Assembly (NCBI RefSeq): GCF_014360585.1
Contig: NZ_JACIXG010000020.1
Coordinates: 1-64,000 of the forward strand
Length of the DNA stretch: 64,000 bases
Source of the DNA: Nocardioides sp.
GTDB taxonomy: Bacteria > Actinomycetota > Actinomycetes > Propionibacteriales > Nocardioidaceae
Direction of reading: 5' to 3'
The notes beneath the pieces are model-generated. The model had not been told where the DNA came from and ran no database searches. It saw nothing but the letters and a program-made list of their open reading frames with translations. The position numbers and the translations under genes are program-made. Shown here piece by piece: positions 58,400-64,000 of this stretch (position 1 is the first letter of the stretch; every line of letters starts with the position of its first letter).

Positions 58400-58510
58400 G
58401 CACCAACCGGCAGGAAACGCTGTGGGGTGGCTTCGCCACGAGGCAACCACCGTACGGATATGGTGTGCTCCGCTGTCGTCTACCTACTTCACGTCACGAA
58501 GGTTTGCACT

Positions 58511-59494
58511 GTGCCCACTGCTCCTCGGCCTCGTCTGCGCCACGCGCTGAGCGCGCTGGCCGCCACCATGCTCATCCCGGCTCTGGTCGCCTGCGGCGGC
58601 GAGGAGAAGAAGGGGTACGGCGATGAGACCGTCTCCGGCTTCGACGGCGTCACGGTCTCGGCCGCGGTCGACAAGGAACCCACGCTGAAGTGGAAGTCCC
58701 CGATCGCCTACCCCAAGGACCCCAAGGTCAAGACACTGACCGAGGGTGATGGCGAGGAGATCCCGAAGGACCGCGGCGTCTTCGCCAAGATCTACATCGG
58801 CAACGCGACCACCCTGGACAAGGAGTGGGCCTACCAGAGCCAGGCCCCCGAGGGCGAGGAGCTCCCGGCGGAGAAGCCGTGGAGCACCATCCTGGAGGGC
58901 GCCAAGGTCGGTGACCGGATCGAGGCGATCGTGGGCTCGGCCGACCTGCTCGGAGAGGGTGGCAACCCGCAGATGGGCATCGGCAACCATGACACGCTGC
59001 TGGTCGTCCTCGACGTGGTGAAGCCCGCCGCCGACAAGGCGCCGAAGGACGTCGACGCCACCGAGCTCCCGAAGGTCGTCGAGAAGAACGGCAAGCCGAC
59101 CGGCTTCGACTTCACCGGCATCGCCAAGCCGAAGGCCGACGACGCGGTGCTCAAGCGCGTCATCGTCACCGAGGGCGACGGTGAGGAGATCACCACCGAC
59201 CAGACGGTCACGGCCAACTACCTCGGCATGACCCACGGCGCGAAGAAGCCCTTCGACGAGAGCTTCAGCAAGGAGGCCGTGCCGTTCGCCCTCAACCAGG
59301 TCGTCTCGGGCTGGACCAACGGTCTGGAGGGCGTCAAGGTCGGCAGTCGTGTTCTCCTGCAGATCCCGCCGGAGCTGGGCTACGGTGCAGAGGAGAAGCC
59401 GGGTCAGGGTGGCACGCCGGGGATTCCGGCCAACAGCACGCTCTACTTCGTCATCGACGTCATCAAGGCCGACGACACCCCGGCGCAGCAGTAG
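58511..59494 (+). CDS. FKBP-type peptidyl-prolyl isomerase lipoprotein (tandem FKBP domains)
   Basis: 327 residues. Basic N-terminus and hydrophobic segment ending in lipobox LVAC (about 31-34), so it is exported and lipid-anchored. Two FKBP-like domains: a divergent one (about 75-175, TEGDGEEIPKDRGVFAKIYIGNATTLDKEW) and a canonical one (about 215-320, TEGDGEEITTDQTVTANYLGM...FDESFSKEAVPFALNQVVSGWTNGLEGVKVGSRVLLQIPPELGYG...IPANSTLYFVIDVI). The first lacks several active-site aromatics and may bind rather than isomerise. It assists folding outside the membrane and sits between pafA and pafB. Confidence 0.92.
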   Translation: MPTAPRPRLRHALSALAATMLIPALVACGGEEKKGYGDETVSGFDGVTVSAAVDKEPTLKWKSPIAYPKDPKVKTLTEGDGEEIPKDRGVFAKIYIGNATTLDKEWAYQSQAPEGEELPAEKPWSTILEGAKVGDRIEAIVGSADLLGEGGNPQMGIGNHDTLLVVLDVVKPAADKAPKDVDATELPKVVEKNGKPTGFDFTGIAKPKADDAVLKRVIVTEGDGEEITTDQTVTANYLGMTHGAKKPFDESFSKEAVPFALNQVVSGWTNGLEGVKVGSRVLLQIPPELGYGAEEKPGQGGTPGIPANSTLYFVIDVIKADDTPAQQ

Positions 59495-59521
59495 TTGAGT
59501 CTCTAGGGGGAGAACCACACC

Positions 59522-60505
59522 GTGGCGGCGGGTAAGACCGAGCGGTTGATGAACCTGCTCATCATGCTGCTGGTGCAGCGTGACAACGTGTCGAAGGAGC
59601 GGATCCGCGAGGTCCTCTACCCGTCGTCGCACGGTGAGGCGTTCGAGAAGATGTTCGAGCGCGACAAGGAGGAGTTGCGCAGCCTCGGTGTGCCGATCGA
59701 GACCGGGGTGATCGACTCCTTCTTCGAGGACGAGGTCGGCTACCGGGTCAGCCCCGAGCAGTTCGCGCTGCCGCCGATCACCCTCGAGGCCGACGAGCTC
59801 GCCGTGGTCGCGCTGGCGACCAAGGTCTGGGAGAACGCCTCGATGGCGGAGGCGACCACGCAGGCCGTACGCAAGCTCAACGCCGCGGGGTTCGAGACCG
59901 ACGTCTCGGCGCTGGAGATCGTGCAGCCGCGGCTGGCCGCGGAGGAAGGCTCCTTCGAGGTCTTCGTGGCCGCGACCCAGGACAGGCAGGTCGTCGAGTT
60001 CGACTACCGCGGGTCGCGGGCCACGGAGCCGTCCCACCGGCGGCTGCAGCCGTGGGGAGTGGTGCGCTACTCGGGCCGTTGGTACGCGGTCGGTCACGAC
60101 GTCGACCGCGACGACACCCGCATCTTCCGGCTCTCCCGCGTCCTGGGCGAGGCCCGGGCGGTCGGCGAGATCGATGCCTTCGAGCTGCCGGCCGAGGTGG
60201 ACGTACGCGATATCGCACGAGACCTGGCGCCCGCCCCGCCAACCGGGAAGGCCGTCCTGCTGCTGCGCCATGGGAGCGGCTACACCCTCCGCAGAGCCGC
60301 CGACTCCACCGAGTCCGGCGTGACCGGGCCCGATGGCCGAGACGACTGGGACCGGGTCGTGCTGACCCGGGTGCCCGCCGACCTGGTCGGTGCGGTGCTG
60401 GGCCACGGCCCCGACGCCTACGTCGAGGAGCCCGAGGACCTGCGCCGCGAGGTCGCCGACCGGCTGGGGCGCCTGGTGGCACGGCTGGACGGAGGGGTCC
60501 CGTGA
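59522..60505 (+). CDS. pafB: WYL-domain transcriptional activator PafB
   Basis: 327 residues. Winged helix (TERLMNLLIMLLVQRDNVSKERIREVLYPSSHGEAFEKMFERDKEELRSLGVPIE), a linker, a WYL domain (about 140-215, VEFDYRGSRATEPSHRRLQPWGVVRYSGRWYAVGHDVDRDDTRIFRLSRV) and a WCX C-terminal extension. With PafC it forms the activator of the SOS-independent DNA-damage response in mycobacteria. GTG 59522 follows GGGGGAG. Its stop overlaps the first GTG of an 83-bp tandem repeat rather than the real pafC start. Confidence 0.95.
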   Translation: MAAGKTERLMNLLIMLLVQRDNVSKERIREVLYPSSHGEAFEKMFERDKEELRSLGVPIETGVIDSFFEDEVGYRVSPEQFALPPITLEADELAVVALATKVWENASMAEATTQAVRKLNAAGFETDVSALEIVQPRLAAEEGSFEVFVAATQDRQVVEFDYRGSRATEPSHRRLQPWGVVRYSGRWYAVGHDVDRDDTRIFRLSRVLGEARAVGEIDAFELPAEVDVRDIARDLAPAPPTGKAVLLLRHGSGYTLRRAADSTESGVTGPDGRDDWDRVVLTRVPADLVGAVLGHGPDAYVEEPEDLRREVADRLGRLVARLDGGVP

Positions 60506-60588
60506 ACGAGCGCCAGCGAGTGAGCCGGACGATCAACACGACAGCGCCTCCGTATTCTGGCGCTCGCGCTACGGAGGTGGTGGCGTGA
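60502..60588 (+). CDS. 28-codon repeat ORF, first copy
   Basis: GTG 60502 overlaps the pafB stop (GTGA) and reads 28 codons (starting NERQRVSRTINTTAPPY after the initiator, ending TEVVA), then TGA, which overlaps the next GTG. Because 83 is one less than a multiple of three, each unit must terminate and restart. It may be a coupling element rather than a functional peptide. Confidence 0.4.
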   Translation: MNERQRVSRTINTTAPPYSGARATEVVA

Positions 60589-60671
60589 ACGAGCGCCAGC
60601 GAGTGAGCCGGACGATCAACACGACAGCGCCTCCGTATTCTGGCGCTCGCGCTACGGAGGTGGTGGCGTGA
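60585..60671 (+). CDS. 28-codon repeat ORF, second copy
   Basis: Identical in sequence to the copy at 60502-60588. Its TGA overlaps GTG 60668, the pafC start, so ribosomes could pass from pafB to pafC only through two successive restarts. Confidence 0.4.
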   Translation: MNERQRVSRTINTTAPPYSGARATEVVA

Positions 60672-61693
60672 ACGAGCGCCAGCGAGTGAACCCGGCGAGC
60701 GCGACCGGTGCCAAGGGGCAGGTGGGGCGGCTGCTGACCCTGGTGCCCTACCTCTACTCCCAGGACGTGGACGTACGCCTCGACAAGGCTGCTGCCGACC
60801 TCGGTGTCGAGGAGAAGCAGCTGGTCAAGGATCTGCAGGTGCTCTTCATGTGCGGCCTGCCGGGTGGCTATCCCGACGACCTGATCGACGTCGACATCGA
60901 CGCGCTGACCGAGCCCGACGGCGACCGGGTCATCCGGATCTCCAACGCCGACTATCTCGACCGTCAGATTCGGCTGACCCCGATCGAGGCCACTGCCGTG
61001 ATCGTGGCCCTGCGGGCGCTGCGTGGCGGGGCGGTGAGCGCGGAGACCAAGGAGGTCGTCGACCGTGCGCTGGCCAAGCTCGAGCAGGCAGCCGCCGAAG
61101 GCGCAGCGGCGAGCGTCGACCCCGGCGAGGCGACGATCGACACCTCGCTCGTCCAGATCCACGCCGCGATCGCGACCGCGATCGACCAGGACCGGCAGAT
61201 GCGCCTCGACTACTGGGTGCCGGCGCGTGACGAGGAGTCGTCGCGGATCGTCGACCCCCGGGCGCTGGTCTCGATCCGGGAGATCGAGTATCTCGACGCC
61301 TGGTGCCACACCGCCGGAGCGCCGCGGAGCTTCCGTCTCGACCGGATCCGGGGTGCCGAGGTGCTCGACACCCCTGCGGTCACCGATCCTGAGGACGGTG
61401 CGAGTGCCGAGGACGCGGCCGGGCTGTTGGAGCGTACGGACTCCGGCACGGTCGTCCGGGTGCGGCTGGCCCCCGAGGCCCGCTGGGTCGGTGAGTACTA
61501 TTCGGTGATCGACCCGGTCGAGCTGACCGGTGGCGGGCTCGAGGTGGGGTTGCGGGTCTACGACCAGCGCTGGCTCACTCGGATGTTGCTCCGGCTGGCG
61601 CCCTACGCTGAGCTCGTTGACGAGCAAACGTTCACCGAATCGTTTGCCGCGTCCGCGCGGCAGGCACTCGGCCTGTACCGTACGAGCGCGTAG
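60668..61693 (+). CDS. pafC: WYL-domain transcriptional activator PafC
   Basis: 341 residues. N-terminal winged-helix domain (GRLLTLVPYLYSQDVDVRLDKAAADLGVEEKQLVKDLQVLFMCGL), WYL domain (about 165-235, AIDQDRQMRLDYWVPARDEESSRIVDPRALVSIREIEYLDAWCHTAGAPRSFRLDRI) and WCX region. The WYL motif reads EYLDAWC here. Partner of PafB. GTG 60668 lies in the third, partial copy of the tandem repeat, so its first 7 codons (NERQRV) are repeat-derived and probably not native. Confidence 0.94.
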   Translation: MNERQRVNPASATGAKGQVGRLLTLVPYLYSQDVDVRLDKAAADLGVEEKQLVKDLQVLFMCGLPGGYPDDLIDVDIDALTEPDGDRVIRISNADYLDRQIRLTPIEATAVIVALRALRGGAVSAETKEVVDRALAKLEQAAAEGAAASVDPGEATIDTSLVQIHAAIATAIDQDRQMRLDYWVPARDEESSRIVDPRALVSIREIEYLDAWCHTAGAPRSFRLDRIRGAEVLDTPAVTDPEDGASAEDAAGLLERTDSGTVVRVRLAPEARWVGEYYSVIDPVELTGGGLEVGLRVYDQRWLTRMLLRLAPYAELVDEQTFTESFAASARQALGLYRTSA

Positions 61694-61732
61694 ACTTCCT
61701 GACGTTCCCCCTAGACGTAGATGAGGTAGTTC

Positions 61733-62026
61733 ATGTTCACTCCATTGATCGGTATGCCGCAGGGAGCCGAGTGGCTCATCATCCTGGCGATCGTCATCCT
61801 CGTCTTCGGCGCCGCCAAGCTCCCCGAGCTCGCCCGCGGGACCGGGCAGGCACTGCGGATCTTCAAGACCGAGACCAAGGGTCTTCGCGACGAGGACGAG
61901 AAGCAGAAGGGCGAGAAGGTCGAGAAGCCGGCCGAGCTGACCGCCTCCGAGCAGGAGCGCATCGCCGAGCTCGAGCGACGTGAGGCCGAGATCAAGGCCG
62001 AGCGCGAGCGCCTCTCCGGCAACTGA
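61733..62026 (+). CDS. tatA: Sec-independent translocase subunit TatA
   Basis: 97 residues. One short transmembrane helix (EWLIILAIVILVFGAAKLPELARGTGQAL) with the FG hinge, an amphipathic helix, then a charged tail EKQKGEKVEKPAELTASEQERIAELERREAEIKAERERLSG with coiled-coil character. Builds the translocation pore for folded twin-arginine substrates together with TatC, encoded 8 bases downstream. No tatB is adjacent. Confidence 0.95.
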   Translation: MFTPLIGMPQGAEWLIILAIVILVFGAAKLPELARGTGQALRIFKTETKGLRDEDEKQKGEKVEKPAELTASEQERIAELERREAEIKAERERLSGN

Positions 62027-62034
62027 GGCCGAAA

Positions 62035-62880
62035 TTGTCCATCGCCGGTGTTGTCGCGATCCTCAGCGGCACCCCCAAGCACGCCATCGGCGACGACGGC
62101 CGGATGGCGCTCTCCGACCACCTGCGTGAGCTTCGCGCGCGGGTGATCAAGGCTGCCCTGGCTCTGGTCGTCGGCTTCATCGTCTCGCTGTTCTTCTTCG
62201 AGCAGCTCTTCGGCCTCGTCATGGACCCGTACCTCAAGGCCGTCGAGATGATGGACACGAACAGCGGGGCCGAGTCGCTCAGCTCCGTCAACGGGGCTGC
62301 GGGCGGCTTCATGCTCTACCTGAAGCTTTGCGGGCTGGCCGCGTTCATCGGCACCAGCCCGATCTGGCTCTACCAGATCTGGGCGTTCCTGATGCCGGGT
62401 CTGCACGCCCACGAGAAGAAGATGTCGCGGATCTTCGTGGCGGTCGCCAGCCCACTCTTCCTGGCCGGCGTCCTCCTCGGCTACGTCACCTTGCCCAAGG
62501 GCCTGGAGATCCTGTTCGGCTTCATCCCCGACGGGCTCACCAACATCGTCGAGTTCAGCGACTACCTGAGCTTCCTGAGCCGTACGCTGCTGGTCTTCGG
62601 CATCGCCTTCGAGATCCCGGTCTTCGTGATCATGCTCAACCGGATCGGGGTGCTGCCCGGTGCCGCGCTGGCGAAGTACCGAGCCTGGATCATCGTCGGC
62701 TCCTTCGTCTTCGCCGCCGTCGCGACCCCGTCCGGCGACCCGTTCACGATGACGATCATGGCCGGCCCGATGGTCATCCTCTTCGGGGTCTCCGAGGTCA
62801 TCGCCCGGGCCCACGACAGACGAAAGGCCGGCAAGCGCAAGGACAGGATCGGCGATCCCGACGTCCCCTCGGTGATCTGA
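62035..62880 (+). CDS. tatC: Sec-independent translocase subunit TatC
   Basis: 281 residues, six transmembrane segments. MALSDHLRELRARVIKAALALVVGFIVSLFFFEQLF is the conserved cytoplasmic start and first helix; the signal-peptide-binding Glu is in HLRELR, and the second Glu in GIAFEIPVFVIMLNRIGVL is present. Basic C-terminal tail. TTG 62035 gives a 23-residue N-terminal extension before MALSDHL; ATG 62104 is a shorter alternative that would match many homologues. Confidence 0.94.
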   Translation: MSIAGVVAILSGTPKHAIGDDGRMALSDHLRELRARVIKAALALVVGFIVSLFFFEQLFGLVMDPYLKAVEMMDTNSGAESLSSVNGAAGGFMLYLKLCGLAAFIGTSPIWLYQIWAFLMPGLHAHEKKMSRIFVAVASPLFLAGVLLGYVTLPKGLEILFGFIPDGLTNIVEFSDYLSFLSRTLLVFGIAFEIPVFVIMLNRIGVLPGAALAKYRAWIIVGSFVFAAVATPSGDPFTMTIMAGPMVILFGVSEVIARAHDRRKAGKRKDRIGDPDVPSVI

Positions 62881-62884
62881 CCAG

Positions 62885-62890
62885 TACGAT
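62885..62890 (+). promoter_or_regulatory. -10 element for leaderless start at 62898
   Basis: TACGAT ends 7 bases before GTG 62898. Confidence 0.45.
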
Positions 62891-62897
62891 TCGGCGC

Positions 62898-63782
62898 GTG
62901 ACGCGCCAGATCGCTCTGCTTGCCAACCCGACCGCCGGCCGTGGCAACGCCGACCAGATCCTCGACGCGGTCACCGAGCGACTCTCGGCATCCGGGGCTC
63001 TGGTCGAGCACCTGATCGGCGACGACGCCGAACACGCTCTCGAGCTGACCCGGAAGGCGGCTGCCGAGGGCGTCGACACGGTCGTGAGCCTCGGGGGCGA
63101 CGGCATGGTCCATGTCGCCGTCCAGGCGCTGGCCGAGACCGAGGTCAGCCTCGGAGTCGTCCCGCTCGGCACCGGCAACGACTTCGCGCGGGCGCTCGGG
63201 ATACCGACCGGCGACCCCCTGGCCGCGGCCGATGTCGTCGTGGGCGACCACGTCCGGCGTATCGACCTGGGACGCAGCGACGACACCTGGTTCGCAACGG
63301 TCCTGGCGGCCGGGTTCGACGCGGCGGTCAATGAGCGGGCCAACGCGATGAGTTGGCCGCACGGCGACCTTCGCTACACCCTTGCCGCGCTGTCGGTGAT
63401 CCGCAGCTGGAAGCCGGTGCCCTACCGGCTCGAGATCGACGGCGTCGTGCGCGAGCAGGAGGCCATGCTGCTGGCGATCGCCAACACCGAGTCCTACGGC
63501 GGTGGGCTGCGGGTCGCAGCGGGCTGCGATCCGTCCGACGGACTGCTGGACGCCATCCTCATCAAGCCGGTCTCGCGACTGGAGTTCCTGCGCGTCTTCC
63601 CAGGCGTACGCCAGGCCAAGCACCTCACCCACCCGGCCTTCGAGCGCATCCGTGCCCGCCGGATCACGGTCTCCGCGCCCGGCGTGATCGCCTACAGCGA
63701 CGGAGAGCGTCTCGGACCGCTGCCGCTCGAGGTCGAGTGCGTCCCGTCCGCTCTCGGCGTACTGGTGCCGCCGCGCTCCTGA
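62898..63782 (+). CDS. diacylglycerol kinase / lipid kinase family protein (DAGK_cat)
   Basis: 294 residues. DAGK catalytic domain: IALLANPTAGRGNADQILD, the nucleotide-binding GGDGMVHVAVQALAE (usual GGDGT replaced by GGDGM), GVVPLGTGNDFARALGIP, and the C-terminal beta domain GCDPSDGLLDAILIKPVSRLEFLRVFPGVR. Likely phosphorylates diacylglycerol or a related lipid such as a PIM or ceramide precursor; specificity is unclear. Leaderless GTG 62898. A lipid kinase between tatC and helY is common in actinobacteria. Confidence 0.92.
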   Translation: MTRQIALLANPTAGRGNADQILDAVTERLSASGALVEHLIGDDAEHALELTRKAAAEGVDTVVSLGGDGMVHVAVQALAETEVSLGVVPLGTGNDFARALGIPTGDPLAAADVVVGDHVRRIDLGRSDDTWFATVLAAGFDAAVNERANAMSWPHGDLRYTLAALSVIRSWKPVPYRLEIDGVVREQEAMLLAIANTESYGGGLRVAAGCDPSDGLLDAILIKPVSRLEFLRVFPGVRQAKHLTHPAFERIRARRITVSAPGVIAYSDGERLGPLPLEVECVPSALGVLVPPRS

Positions 63783-63799
63783 CTGTCGGTGTGGGTGGA

Positions 63800-63805
63800 T
63801 AGGCT
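63800..63805 (+). promoter_or_regulatory. -10 element for leaderless helY
   Basis: TAGGCT ends 6 bases before ATG 63812. Confidence 0.45.
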
Positions 63806-63811
63806 CGGAGC

Positions 63812-64000
63812 ATGGACGCCTCGCCAGCGGAGAAGTACGCCGCTTTCCAGCGTGACAAGGACTACCCCGTCTTCCGGGACTTCGCCGCGCTCTACGACTT
63901 CGGGCTCGACGACTTCCAGGCCGAGGCGTGCCGGGAGATCGAGGAGGGCAAGGGCGTCCTGGTCGCCGCGCCGACCGGTTCGGGCAAGACGATCGTCGGC
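63812..64000 (+). CDS. helY: DEAD/DEAH helicase HelY, 5' part only
   Basis: 63 codons before the window ends. After MDASPAEKYAAFQRDKDYPVF, the Q-motif-like GLDDFQAEACREIEEGKGVLV and Walker A VAAPTGSGKTIVG match the Ski2-like superfamily 2 helicase HelY (Rv2092c), which follows tatC in mycobacteria. Expected full length is about 900 residues; the remainder is outside the window. Confidence 0.92.
   Translation, partial: MDASPAEKYAAFQRDKDYPVFRDFAALYDFGLDDFQAEACREIEEGKGVLVAAPTGSGKTIVG

Larger units (their letters stand above)
60502..60690 (+). repeat. exact 83-bp tandem duplication plus 22-bp third copy between pafB and pafC
   Basis: Units start at 60502, 60585 and 60668. The first two are identical over 83 bases; the third diverges after about 22 bases, where pafC coding begins. 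Each full unit contains an 87-base reading frame with a GGAGGTGG ribosome-binding site for the next unit, and ctggcgctcg/cgagcgccag arms that can enclose that site in a hairpin. Confidence 0.92.

Overview
The window is a high-GC actinobacterial chromosome segment. The actinobacterial integration host factor, the complete Pup-proteasome locus (mpa, dop, pup, prcB, prcA, pafA, pafB, pafC), a stand-alone LigD-type polymerase, many leaderless start codons and a gene order close to Mycobacterium (recB-like / trmI / mpa / dop / pup / prcBA / pafA / pafBC / tatAC / helY) all point this way. Codon use and gene content suggest Nocardioidaceae (Nocardioides-like). That family placement is inference; the phylum is firm.

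Layout. 117-1925: acyl-CoA dehydrogenase with a TetR regulator (minus strand). 2068-3670: aroQ, efp, nusB. 3843-6163: a MinD-like ATPase and a zinc-free quinone-type oxidoreductase. 6167-9045: PyrR leader, pyrR, pyrB, pyrC. 9079-15960: a seven-kilobase accessory block (methyltransferase, ABC-F ATPase with a possible leader peptide, orphan antitoxin, Nudix, DUF1016 nuclease, endonuclease V, DUF2510/AIM24 protein) separating pyrRBC from the rest of the pathway. 16073-22467: a second PyrR leader, then carA, carB, pyrD, pyrF. 22635-32324: a housekeeping run of lipoprotein, mihF, gmk, rpoZ, coaBC, metK, priA, def, fmt, rsmB. 32523-38147: LigD-type polymerase, SGNH acyltransferase, RecB-like Fe-S nuclease, M50 protease. 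38195-41097: trmI and mpa. 41098-49614: a second variable block (SMI1/KNR4 protein, a relic of the mpa 3' end, DUF2157/GDYXXLXY pair, small membrane proteins, a broken AbiEi-like gene between two 96-bp palindromic repeats, methyltransferase, GNAT, DUF2207). 49721-53315: dop, pup, prcB, prcA. 53341-56957: VOC protein, endonuclease/exonuclease/phosphatase protein, SulP transporter with divergent MerR regulator. 57038-64000: pafA, FKBP lipoprotein, pafB, pafC, tatA, tatC, diacylglycerol kinase and the start of helY.

How it works together. UMP synthesis is encoded in two separated operons, each preceded by nearly the same PyrR-binding hairpin joined to the ribosome-binding site, so both halves can be co-regulated despite the inserted block. 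Protein turnover is complete: PafA attaches Pup, Dop deamidates or removes it, Mpa unfolds and PrcAB degrades. PafB and PafC form the WYL DNA-damage activator.

The most unusual structures are: (1) a decayed second copy of the mpa 3' end bounding an SMI1/KNR4 cargo gene; (2) an exact 83-bp tandem duplication between pafB and pafC that encodes two identical 28-codon ORFs chained by GTGA overlaps; (3) a pair of 96-bp palindromic repeats flanking a nonsense-interrupted AbiEi-like gene; (4) the split pyrimidine operon with duplicated PyrR boxes. No tRNA, rRNA, CRISPR array, integrase or transposase was found by eye.
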